DNA from: Pseudomonadota bacterium
GTDB taxonomy: Bacteria; Pseudomonadota; Gammaproteobacteria; Steroidobacterales; Steroidobacteraceae
Assembly: GCA_021805275.1 (NCBI GenBank)
Contig: JAJZFQ010000178.1
Location: 62,001 to 126,000 of the forward strand
DNA length: 64,000 nt
Reading direction: 5' to 3'
The notes below the pieces were generated by a model. The model searched no databases, had not been told where the DNA came from, and saw nothing but the letters and a program-made list of their open reading frames with translations. Shown piece by piece: positions 8,635-15,227 of this stretch. How positions within the stretch are numbered: the stretch's first letter is position 1; every line of letters begins with the position of its first letter. The position numbers and the translations under genes were made by a program.

Positions 8635-8953
8635 GGAGTCGAGTCCGCCTGGCAGATCATCCGCTTGACCGCGACGACGCGCGCTGGTCGCCTTTTTGTC
8701 TCCTCGCAAATTCCCCAAAGGGCGGTTTGCGTCAATGCGCCGGCACAGCTGAGGTTCCGCTCCGCCTTGAATTCAACGCAGGTCTGAGTGGCGGAGGGTG
8801 GCCAACAAATGCTGCCCTTGAGGCCGCAATCCGAACTTCCACATACCGGCCATTGGGTCGGATACGGCTGAACCGCTGTTTTTGGGCTTGCCGTTGCGGG
8901 CTCTGAGCAATGCGCATATAATGCGCATTAGCAATCCAGAAGGTATCAGAGTG
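8635..8953. other. Left end of the island before ccdA
   Basis: About 320 bases without a recognisable gene. Its right part carries the ccdAB promoter and operator (8894-8928) and the ribosome-binding site of ccdA. Confidence 0.5.
8894..8928 (+). promoter_or_regulatory. ccdAB promoter with paired palindromic operator
   Basis: TTGCGG (8894-8899), a 17-base spacer and a perfect TATAAT (8917-8922) form a good sigma-70 promoter. Two copies of the self-complementary octamer ATGCGCAT (8910-8917 and 8921-8928) flank and overlap the -10 element with a 3-base gap. This fits autorepression by the CcdA antitoxin or CcdA-CcdB complex, which is the known mode of control for this family. Confidence 0.7.
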
Positions 8954-9202
8954 ATGCGTAGCCCCGCCAGTACGGCACGTAAGCGTCCGGTCAATCTCAC
9001 GCTGAGCGAGGACCTCGTTGAGGAGGTTAAAGGCGTTACCGGCAATCTCTCCGGAGTCGTGGAGTCCCTCCTCGCCGATTTCCTCTCCAGGGAGCGGGAA
9101 CGCCGCTCGGGCATCGTCGAGCAGGCGCGCGCCACAGCCACTTTGTGGAATGGCTTTGCGGAACGCCATGGGTCGTTCGCCGACGATCATTCAACACTCT
9201 GA
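8954..9202 (+). CDS. ccdA: CcdA-family antitoxin
   Basis: An 82-residue antitoxin. The N-terminal half (RKRPVNLTLSEDLVEEVKGV) has the ribbon-helix-helix pattern that dimerises and binds DNA. The C-terminal half, with ADFLSRERERR and ATATLWNGFAERHGSFADDH, is the segment that wraps the toxin in CcdA proteins. ATG 8954 is chosen because AGAAGGT ends 9 bases before it and the family N-terminus fits; an in-frame ATG 33 bases upstream lies in the operator region. The stop overlaps the ccdB ATG by one base (TGATG), so the two are co-translated. The antitoxin should neutralise CcdB and repress the operon. Confidence 0.9.
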   Translation: MRSPASTARKRPVNLTLSEDLVEEVKGVTGNLSGVVESLLADFLSRERERRSGIVEQARATATLWNGFAERHGSFADDHSTL

Positions 9203-9522
9203 TGGCGCAATTTGATGTCCATCGCAATGTCGGCCGGCATAAGGACGGCATTCCATTTGTCGTCGTTGCCCAATCTCGGTTATTTGACGACTATCGTCGC
9301 CGCGTTGTCATTCCCCTCGTGCGGAAGAGCGAGCTTAGCCAGATTCCCAATCCACGCCTCAATCCGAGCTTCAAGGTCAAAGGCATCACGGTGGTATTAC
9401 ATCCGCTCGAAATTGTTTCGGTTGCCAACGAGCACATGGGGGAGCGTGTCGGTTCACTCGCCGAGGAACGTGATGCAATCGTAGCTGCCCTGGATGAACT
9501 GTTTACCCGTGCCTTCGGGTAG
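9202..9522 (+). CDS. ccdB: CcdB-family toxin (gyrase poison)
   Basis: A 106-residue toxin starting MAQFDVHRN, with PLVRKSEL, LNPSF and HPLEIVSV segments typical of CcdB. CcdB of the F plasmid traps DNA gyrase on DNA; its last three residues, WGI, are needed for killing. Here the protein ends LDELFTRAFG without a terminal WGI, as in several chromosomal homologues, so gyrase poisoning is likely by family but not assured. It starts one base inside the ccdA stop. Neighbours and flanking repeats show that it belongs to the dusA island, where it could stabilise the element. Confidence 0.9.
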   Translation: MAQFDVHRNVGRHKDGIPFVVVAQSRLFDDYRRRVVIPLVRKSELSQIPNPRLNPSFKVKGITVVLHPLEIVSVANEHMGERVGSLAEERDAIVAALDELFTRAFG

Positions 9523-9653
9523 ATCAGGGCGCGGAGCGCCTTCGGCCAACAACGGACGATCGCTCACAGCCCTCAGCTGTCCACATTGCGCTCACTCAGC
9601 ATATACTGTGGTTTGTGCCCTAGGTGTCAGCTGAGCTTGAGAGGGGATCGCAG

Positions 9654-10028
9654 ATGAAGCGGGTTCTGTTGGTGGGCCTCGATCCGGCGACAGTGGACTT
9701 TTCGGATCCGGCGCTGCCGCCGGGGATGACTGCGGAGAAGATCCACGCGGGAGTCAAGCTCGCGCTCGCCGATATGACCGGGCGGGGTTGGCGTGCCGAG
9801 AACTGCTACTTCAACCCAGACGAGACGGCGGTCCCGACCGTCGAGCGCCACCTGGCCGGTGGCCGCTACGACTGCGTGGTGATCGGCGCGGGTGTCCGCT
9901 TGCCACCGAGCCGGCTGGCCCTGTTCGAGGCCGTGGTCAATGCCATCCATCGCGCCGCACCGCAAGCGGCCATCGCGTTCAACACCCGCCCCGACGACAC
10001 CGGCGCGGCCGCCGCGCGCTGGATCTGA
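9654..10028 (+). CDS. Uncharacterised protein, Rossmann-like
   Basis: A 124-residue protein I do not recognise by name. It starts MKRVLLVGLDPATVDFSD, has a central YDCVVIGAGVRLPPSRLALFE and ends with a long Ala-rich helix. The alternation of hydrophobic strands and helices suggests a small alpha/beta (Rossmann or flavodoxin-like) fold, although no GxGxxG nucleotide motif is complete. ATG 9654 follows GAGGGG with 8 bases between. It lies between the two toxin-antitoxin modules of the dusA island, transcribed rightward and apparently alone. Function cannot be assigned. Confidence 0.65.
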   Translation: MKRVLLVGLDPATVDFSDPALPPGMTAEKIHAGVKLALADMTGRGWRAENCYFNPDETAVPTVERHLAGGRYDCVVIGAGVRLPPSRLALFEAVVNAIHRAAPQAAIAFNTRPDDTGAAAARWI

Positions 10029-10292
10029 GACTCAGGTGCGTCGGCCTTGGGGGCGGCGCTCGGGAAGGAACTCAATCGCCTGAGGTGATCAGACCCTCTA
10101 GATGGGGTCCACGTGACGTTTCGGCAGCAGCCGGCCCTAGCGGGTCAATCGGACACGCCAGTAGCTTCCTCCGAAGCGGACATCCACGCGGTCCGTATAC
10201 GGGGCGTTAGTTGCCGTTCCGGAGCTCGCGCCGAGGACGAGGGTGCGGGAGGTGGGGGCGTCCTCCCGCGCGCAAACCATGAGTTACCAGCG
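10029..10292. other. Intergenic segment inside the island
   Basis: About 260 bases between the convergent uncharacterised gene and the HTH gene. I see no supported gene. A 10-base repeat, TACCAGCGTT, occurs at 10285-10294 and again at 10335-10344. Confidence 0.4.
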
Positions 10293-10733
10293 TTAAACGG
10301 TTGCGGATAGCTCGATCGCGCCAGCGACTCTCTCTACCAGCGTTCTACTTCCGTGCCCTGGGTTTGCTACCTTACGGGTCCGAACGAGATGCTTACTCTC
10401 GAGCAGCGCAACGTCGCGTCTGATAGCTGAAGGATCGCGCGAGAGGGCGGCGGCAAGCGCGAAGATCGCCACCGTTCTTCCATTGAGCTCCTTCAATATC
10501 CGGACGCGAGCCGGAGTAATCACTTCCAGGAAGTCGGCCGGATCCTCGAACGATACGGACAATCCCGACTCCACCCGTTCTCCGCGATCGAGCCGTCGGG
10601 CCTTGACCCGCATGCGGGAGAAAAAGCCATCCATCGACTCGACGCCGATGCGAATCTTGCCTACCGGTCTAGCCCTTCCGGCTTTCGAGGTACTCGCGGA
10701 CTTCCGCTTCGAAGCGCTTTTCGATGCTTTCAT
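10293..10733 (-). CDS. HTH regulator / putative antitoxin partner of TumE-like toxin
   Basis: A DNA-binding protein of about 146 residues from ATG 10733. The C-terminal part has a winged-helix pattern, ITPARVRILKELNG followed by SRDPSAIRRDVALLESKHLV and NPGHGS. It resembles the HVO_A0114-type putative DNA-binding proteins commonly encoded next to TumE-family toxins. The family-like part begins near KIRIGVESMDGFF (about 10658), just past the toxin stop. ATG 10733 would add a Ser/Lys-rich tail and overlap the toxin by 65 bases; ATG 10634 is the downstream alternative. It follows the toxin gene on the same strand, giving toxin-then-antitoxin order. Likely role: toxin neutralisation and operon repression. 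Confidence 0.7.
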   Translation of the reverse strand: MKASKSASKRKSASTSKAGRARPVGKIRIGVESMDGFFSRMRVKARRLDRGERVESGLSVSFEDPADFLEVITPARVRILKELNGRTVAIFALAAALSRDPSAIRRDVALLESKHLVRTRKVANPGHGSRTLVERVAGAIELSATV

Positions 10734-11004
10734 AGGAGTCAAACTCGACAGTTTCAACCTTCCCCTCACAATGGCGATGGTGGTATCCGGGGGCATGGTC
10801 GTAACCGAGAACCCGACCGCCATCGATACCGGTCTTCTGCGTGTCGATCAGGGCGAGTGAATATCTCAGCTGCCGCCCACCGCGCGAGTAGTCCGTCTGG
10901 ATTCTCACCACGACAGCGCCCTTGCGGCCCTTGGGATAGAACTCGGCGCGGCTCGAGCGCGCCGGGTCAATCTCGTGCTCGGAATCACGCTTACGCCGCG
11001 CCAT
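10669..11004 (-). CDS. TumE-family (DUF6516-like) toxin
   Basis: A 111-residue protein starting MARRKRDSEHEIDP. Recognisable family features are the VVVRIQTDYS.GGRQLRYSLALID strand region, the GYDHAPGYHHRH cluster, and EGKVETVEFDSYESIEKRFEAEV near the end. TumE-family proteins are toxins of type II modules paired with an HTH antitoxin; their target is not settled. ATG 11004 is chosen over an in-frame upstream TTG. The gene is transcribed leftwards at the right edge of the dusA island, divergent from dusA, and overlaps its HTH partner at the 3' end. Confidence 0.75.
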   Translation of the reverse strand: MARRKRDSEHEIDPARSSRAEFYPKGRKGAVVVRIQTDYSRGGRQLRYSLALIDTQKTGIDGGRVLGYDHAPGYHHRHCEGKVETVEFDSYESIEKRFEAEVREYLESRKG

Positions 11005-11147
11005 CCGGCAACATATCAGCAAGGATGTGCAATGTCCTATCTGACGGGAACTGCGGTGCGCAGAGGGGGTAGCGGTGGCAATCTGATAAATTCACCGAAG
11101 TACCGCAGCAATTTCTTATGTTGTTTTGAGAAAACTTGGATAAGTAA
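11005..11147. other. AT-rich right edge of island upstream of dusA
   Basis: About 140 bases between the leftward toxin gene and rightward dusA. The last 70 bases, from about 11080, are strikingly A+T-rich for this chromosome. It should hold both the toxin promoter and a new, element-supplied dusA promoter. No clean -35/-10 pair was identified. Confidence 0.45.
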
Positions 11148-12182
11148 TTGGAATTAAATAGGAAAATCAGCGTTGCACCGATGATGGACTGGACGGACCG
11201 GCACTGCCGGTACTTCCTGCGTGGCTTCTCGGCGCGCACGCTGCTGTATACGGAGATGATCACCGCGGCGGCGATTGTGCGTGGTGATGTGCAGCGCCTG
11301 CTCGCGTTCGATCCGGAGGAGCATCCGGTTGCGCTGCAGCTCGGTGGCAGTGAGCCGAGCGAGCTCGCCGAGGCGGCGCGGCGGGGCGAGGCGGCCGGCT
11401 ACGATGAGATCAATCTCAATTGCGGTTGTCCGAGCGATCGGGTGGCGAGCGGCGCGTTCGGCGCCTGCCTGATGCGAGAGCCGCAGCGGGTGGCGCAGTG
11501 CGTAGCGGCGATGTGCCGGGCGGTGAGCGTACCGGTGACGGTCAAGATGCGCATCGGGGTCATGGACGGCGCTCGCAGCGCCGCGGCGGGTGCGCTGCAG
11601 CGCTACGCGGAGGAGGATTTCGCGGCCCTGCGGGAGTTCGTCACGCTCTCGAGCGAGGCCGGCTCGCGCGTGGCGATCGTCCACGCGCGCAAGGCGGTGC
11701 TCGGCGGACTCTCCCCGAAGGACAACCGGGAGATCCCGCCGCTGCGTTACGACGTGGTGCGGCGCCTGAAGGAGACCTGCGCCGGTCTGCCGGTGATTCT
11801 GAATGGCGGCGTACGCACCGCCGATGCGGCGCTGGCGGCGCTTGCCTGGTGCGACGGGGTGATGCTCGGCCGGGAGGTCTACCACCGCCCGGTGCTGCTC
11901 GCGGAGCTGCAGCGGGCCCTCGATCCGAGTTCGGCCGCGCCGGAGCGCGAAGCGCTGCTCGAACGCATGGCCCAGTATGCCGAGCGCCGCCTGGCGGAGG
12001 GGCATTCGCTGGGCAGCATCACCCGGCACATGCTGGGGTTGTACGCCGGGGAGCCGGGGGCGCGGGACTACCGGCGGATGATGAGCGAGGGGGCGCGCAA
12101 GCCCGGGGCCGATGCCGGCCTGATCCGCCGCGCGGCTGCCGCCCTGCGTTCGCCCCGGGAGCCGGGGGTGTCGGCGGCGTAG
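11148..12182 (+). CDS. dusA: tRNA-dihydrouridine(20/20a) synthase DusA
   Basis: A 344-residue FMN enzyme that reduces uridine to dihydrouridine in the tRNA D-loop. N-terminal ISVAPMMDWTDRHCRYF is the DusA signature. The catalytic cysteine lies in NLNCGCPSDRV, and VAIVHARKAVLGGLSPKDNRE binds tRNA and substrate. The best start is TTG 11148, which reproduces the old dusA start at 8584, but it lacks a good ribosome-binding site. The first 33-46 bases are A+T-rich and come from the inserted element; host-like GC-rich sequence begins after the repeat at 11181-11194. The enzyme is therefore intact in length but newly promoted. Confidence 0.93.
   Translation: MELNRKISVAPMMDWTDRHCRYFLRGFSARTLLYTEMITAAAIVRGDVQRLLAFDPEEHPVALQLGGSEPSELAEAARRGEAAGYDEINLNCGCPSDRVASGAFGACLMREPQRVAQCVAAMCRAVSVPVTVKMRIGVMDGARSAAAGALQRYAEEDFAALREFVTLSSEAGSRVAIVHARKAVLGGLSPKDNREIPPLRYDVVRRLKETCAGLPVILNGGVRTADAALAALAWCDGVMLGREVYHRPVLLAELQRALDPSSAAPEREALLERMAQYAERRLAEGHSLGSITRHMLGLYAGEPGARDYRRMMSEGARKPGADAGLIRRAAAALRSPREPGVSAA
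11181..11194 (+). repeat. Right attachment-site core repeat (attR-like)
   Basis: Identical 14-bp copy of 8617-8630 within codons for MMDWT of the intact dusA gene. Sequence to its left is A+T-rich and element-like; sequence to its right is host-like dusA. Confidence 0.75.
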
Positions 12183-12224
12183 CCAGTTTGAGGCTCCCGT
12201 CATAGCGCGCCAGCGCGCCTCGCG

Positions 12225-12230
12225 TATAAT
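12225..12230 (+). promoter_or_regulatory. Candidate -10 element upstream of the cyclase gene
   Basis: A perfect TATAAT in an otherwise GC-rich gap, about 53 bases before the TTG start. No good -35 hexamer sits 16-18 bases upstream, so this is a weak or activator-dependent candidate. Confidence 0.35.
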
Positions 12231-12282
12231 CCTTCGGCGGACTTATGTCTAATCAGGACATTCAACACCAGGGGGAGGCCGG

Positions 12283-13200
12283 TTGACCGCCCAATCGACG
12301 GGTCAGGATGCCGAGCTGGCTGTCTTGTTTGCCGACGTGGTCGGGTCCACCCGGCTCTACGAGCGCATGGGAGACCAGCGAGCGCGCGACATGGTGTCGA
12401 TGTGCATCGAAGTCATGCGCGGCGCGACCGAGCAGTGCCACGGCACGGTCATCAAGACCATGGGCGATGAGGTCATGTCGACCTTCCCGAATGCCGACGA
12501 GGCGCTGAACGCCGCCGCCCAGATGCAGAAGCAGATTGGCACGAGCAGCCAGCTGCGCGTCGACGGTCAGCCGGTCGCGATCCGCGTCGGGTGCCATTTC
12601 GGACCGGTGGTCCTCGAGGCCGAGGACGTGTTCGGCTCGACCGTGCACACGGCCAACCGCATGACCAGCCAGGCGAAGGCCGGTCAGATCATCATCACCG
12701 AGGCTACGGTCGCGCAGCTGTCCAGCCAGTGGCGTGCGGCCTGCCGCCTGATCGACACCGCGCCGATCAAGGGCCAGCGCAACGAGGTGCCGCTGTACGA
12801 GGTGCTCTGGCAGGTCGATGACGTCACCAGCATGGTGCGCACCGTGGGCCACGAGACGGACCGCTCCGCCTACACCCGACTGCGCTTGTGGTGGCTCGAG
12901 CAGGAGCTGCTGGTCGACGAGGGTCGCCCGATCCTCACCATCGGCCGGGCCGATGAGAACGATCTGGTCGTCAAGGGGAGCCTCGTCTCGCGGCTGCATG
13001 CGCGCATCGAGTTCGCGCGCCACAAGTTCAACCTGATCGATCACAGCACCAACGGAACGTTCGTGCGCGATGCCAACGGCGAGGAGTCCTTCGTGCGGCG
13101 CGATTCGCTGCAGTTGAAGGGCGGCGGGCTGATCAGCCTCGGGCGCATCCCCGAGTCGGACTCGGTCCACACCATCCGGTTCGTCTGCGAGCGCGAGTAG
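12283..13200 (+). CDS. Class III adenylate cyclase with C-terminal FHA domain
   Basis: A 305-residue soluble protein. Residues 10-175 form a class III nucleotide cyclase domain. Metal-binding Asp18 lies in FADVVGST and Asp62 in KTMGDEVM. Lys58 and Asp115 match the ATP-specific substrate pair, and Arg126 is the transition-state arginine. The usual transition-state Asn of VNxAxR is His122 here (VHTANRM). Residues 205-300 are an FHA phosphothreonine-binding domain with ILTIGRADENDLV, SRLHARI and STNGTFV. TTG 12283 is chosen because GGGGGAGG precedes it by 4 bases. It probably makes cAMP in response to a phosphorylated partner. pckG converges from the right. Confidence 0.88.
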   Translation: MTAQSTGQDAELAVLFADVVGSTRLYERMGDQRARDMVSMCIEVMRGATEQCHGTVIKTMGDEVMSTFPNADEALNAAAQMQKQIGTSSQLRVDGQPVAIRVGCHFGPVVLEAEDVFGSTVHTANRMTSQAKAGQIIITEATVAQLSSQWRAACRLIDTAPIKGQRNEVPLYEVLWQVDDVTSMVRTVGHETDRSAYTRLRLWWLEQELLVDEGRPILTIGRADENDLVVKGSLVSRLHARIEFARHKFNLIDHSTNGTFVRDANGEESFVRRDSLQLKGGGLISLGRIPESDSVHTIRFVCERE

Positions 13201-13216
13201 GCCGCGCCGGTGCGGC

Positions 13217-14992
13217 TCAGCCGCCGAGCGCGGCGGCGGTGCGGCTCAGCTCCGCCAGCATCTGTTCCGGCAACCGCGCCCCGTACTGCTCGAGGTAGGC
13301 GCGAATCTCATTGATTTCCTTGCGCCACAGCGGTGCATCGACCGACAGCAGCGTGGCCAGCGCCTGGGGCTCCACCGCCAGGCCGCGGGTGTTGAGGTGC
13401 TCGGCGCGCGGCAGCAGACCGATGCCGCCGTCGATCGCTCCGGCCGTGCCGGCGCAGCGCTCGAGCATCCAGGCGAGCACCCGCAGATTCTCCCCGAAGC
13501 CCGGCCAGAGGAATTTCCCCTCGGCATCGCGCCGGAACCAGTTGACGTGGAAGATCCGCGGCGGATGCGACAGCCGCGCCCCGACCGTGAGCCAGTGGCG
13601 CCAGTAGTCGCCGAAGTTGTAGCCGCAGAACGGCTGCATCGCCATCGGATCGCGCCGCACCACCCCGACTTGGCCCACCGCCGCGGCGGTGGTCTCCGAG
13701 GCGACCGACGCCCCGACCAGTACGCCATGTGCCCAATCGCGCGCCTCGTAGACGAGCGGGGCTACCTCGCGGCGCCGGCCGCCGAATATGATCGCCGAGA
13801 TCGGCACGCCGCGCGGATCGTCGAGCAGCGGCGAGCAGGCCGGATTGCGCGTGGCGGCGACGGTGAAGCGTGAGTTGGGATGCGCGGCCGGTCCGCGCGC
13901 CGGGTCGTACGGACGACCCTGCCAATCGGTCACCGGCTTACCGTCGGGCAGGCCTTCCCACCACGGATGCGCATCCGCGGTGAGCGCGACGTTGGTGAAC
14001 AGCGTGTCGCGCTGGATCATCTGGTAGGCATTGCGGTTGGTCTGCGGGTTGGTGCCCGGGACCACCCCGAAGTAGCCCGCCTCGGGATTGATGGCCCACA
14101 GCCGTCCGTCGTGCCCGGGATGCAGCCAGGCGATGTCATCGCCCACCGTGAACACTTCCCAACCAGGGAGGGTGTCCGGCGGGATCAGCATTGCGAGGTT
14201 GGTTTTGCCGCAGGCGGAGGGAAACGCCGCCGCCACGTAGTGGGTCTCGCCACGCGGATTGCGCAGGCCGACGATGAGCATGTGCTCGGCGAGCCAACCT
14301 TCCGCGCGTGCCTGCCAGCTCGCCACGCGCAGTGCGTGGCATTTCTTGCCGAGCAACGCATTGCCGCCGTAACCGGAGCCGTAGCTCTCGATCGAGAGCT
14401 CCTCCGGGAAGTGCATGATGAAGCGCCGGTTCGGGTCGAGTTCGCCGGTGGAATGCAGTCCGCGCACGAACGTGCCGTCGCGCGCAATGCGCTCGAGCGC
14501 GCCGCGTCCGGCGCGGGTCATGATCATCATGTTGATCGCGACGTAGGCACTGTCGGTGATCTCGACGCCGCAGCGCGCGAGCGGGGAGTCGACCGGGCCC
14601 ATGCAGTAGGGAATTACGTACAGCGTGCGCCCGCGCATGCAGCCGCGGAACAGCTCGCGCATCTTGGCGTGCGCCGCCTGCGGGTCCATCCAGTTGTTGT
14701 TCGGGCCGGCCTCGTCCTTCGAGCCGGTGCAGATGTAGGTCAGGTGCTCGACGCGCGCCACGTCGGCCGGATCGGAGCGGTACAGGTGGCAGTCGGGGTA
14801 GGCCTTCGGATCGAGCCGCAGCAGCTGTCCGTGGCGCACCAGGGCGCTCGAGAGCGCCTCGCGCTCGGCCCGGGTGCCCTCGCACCAGTGCACTTCCTCC
14901 GGTTGCGTCAGCTGTGCGACCGCATCGACCCAGTCCGTGACGGCACGGCTCAGCTGCGACATCTGAATCGGCAGAGGAGAGGCAGTGGCCAT
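13217..14992 (-). CDS. pckG: Phosphoenolpyruvate carboxykinase (GTP)
   Basis: A 591-residue cytosolic enzyme converting oxaloacetate and GTP to PEP, CO2 and GDP for gluconeogenesis. Seen: the kinase P-loop AFPSACGKTNLAML, the FGGRRREVAPLVYEA segment, YVIPYCMGP near the substrate site, and the HVNWFRRD...FLWPGFGENLRVL region of the GTP-dependent family. Length is normal (about 600). ATG 14992 is preferred because GAGGT lies upstream and the following residues match the family N-terminus; the frame stays open further upstream. It converges with the cyclase gene. A GTP-type enzyme differs from the ATP-type pckA of enterics. Confidence 0.95.
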   Translation of the reverse strand: MATASPLPIQMSQLSRAVTDWVDAVAQLTQPEEVHWCEGTRAEREALSSALVRHGQLLRLDPKAYPDCHLYRSDPADVARVEHLTYICTGSKDEAGPNNNWMDPQAAHAKMRELFRGCMRGRTLYVIPYCMGPVDSPLARCGVEITDSAYVAINMMIMTRAGRGALERIARDGTFVRGLHSTGELDPNRRFIMHFPEELSIESYGSGYGGNALLGKKCHALRVASWQARAEGWLAEHMLIVGLRNPRGETHYVAAAFPSACGKTNLAMLIPPDTLPGWEVFTVGDDIAWLHPGHDGRLWAINPEAGYFGVVPGTNPQTNRNAYQMIQRDTLFTNVALTADAHPWWEGLPDGKPVTDWQGRPYDPARGPAAHPNSRFTVAATRNPACSPLLDDPRGVPISAIIFGGRRREVAPLVYEARDWAHGVLVGASVASETTAAAVGQVGVVRRDPMAMQPFCGYNFGDYWRHWLTVGARLSHPPRIFHVNWFRRDAEGKFLWPGFGENLRVLAWMLERCAGTAGAIDGGIGLLPRAEHLNTRGLAVEPQALATLLSVDAPLWRKEINEIRAYLEQYGARLPEQMLAELSRTAAALGG

Positions 14993-15227
14993 GCTCGCGG
15001 TACCTCGTCTGGGGCGTCGTCTCGGTGGGCGGTCCCGGGCGGCACCAAGGGGGCGGGGGACCCGCCGGCTCTTGGAATCAGTATAGCCGGGCACTGGAAC
15101 CACCCTCATAAAGTACGATAATAGAGGCCGATTTGTTCCATAACCGCACACGGCCCTGCGGGCGGCAGACCCCGGCCGGACCGTACCGGCGCGGTGATCG
15201 GGCCTGCGGGCACCGTACAATGGCCGG
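14993..15227. promoter_or_regulatory. Divergent pckG/dinG promoter region
   Basis: The 235-base gap must carry promoters for both genes. Candidates are TATACT on the minus strand (15085-15080) towards pckG and GATAAT on the plus strand (15117-15122) towards the helicase. Neither has a strong -35 partner. Confidence 0.35.

Larger units (their letters stand above)
8617..11194. mobile_element. Small genomic island or remnant integrated in the 5' end of dusA
   Basis: The 2.6-kb segment is bounded by an identical 14-bp repeat, ATGATGGACTGGAC, at both ends, each inside a dusA 5' coding segment. The 5' end of dusA is an established integration site for a family of tyrosine-type integrases found on prophages and islands; such integration rebuilds dusA with an element-supplied start. 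Contents: ccdAB, one uncharacterised gene, and a TumE-type toxin with an HTH partner. DNA near the right edge is clearly richer in A+T than its surroundings. No integrase or recombination gene is visible, so the island is probably deleted or non-autonomous. Confidence 0.75.

Noticed and set aside
8420..8787. Short open frames around the left dusA copy as new genes
   Set aside because: Only the LEIDRTISVAPMMDWTD part is meaningful, and it is the truncated dusA start; the remainder has no similarity or ribosome-binding site.
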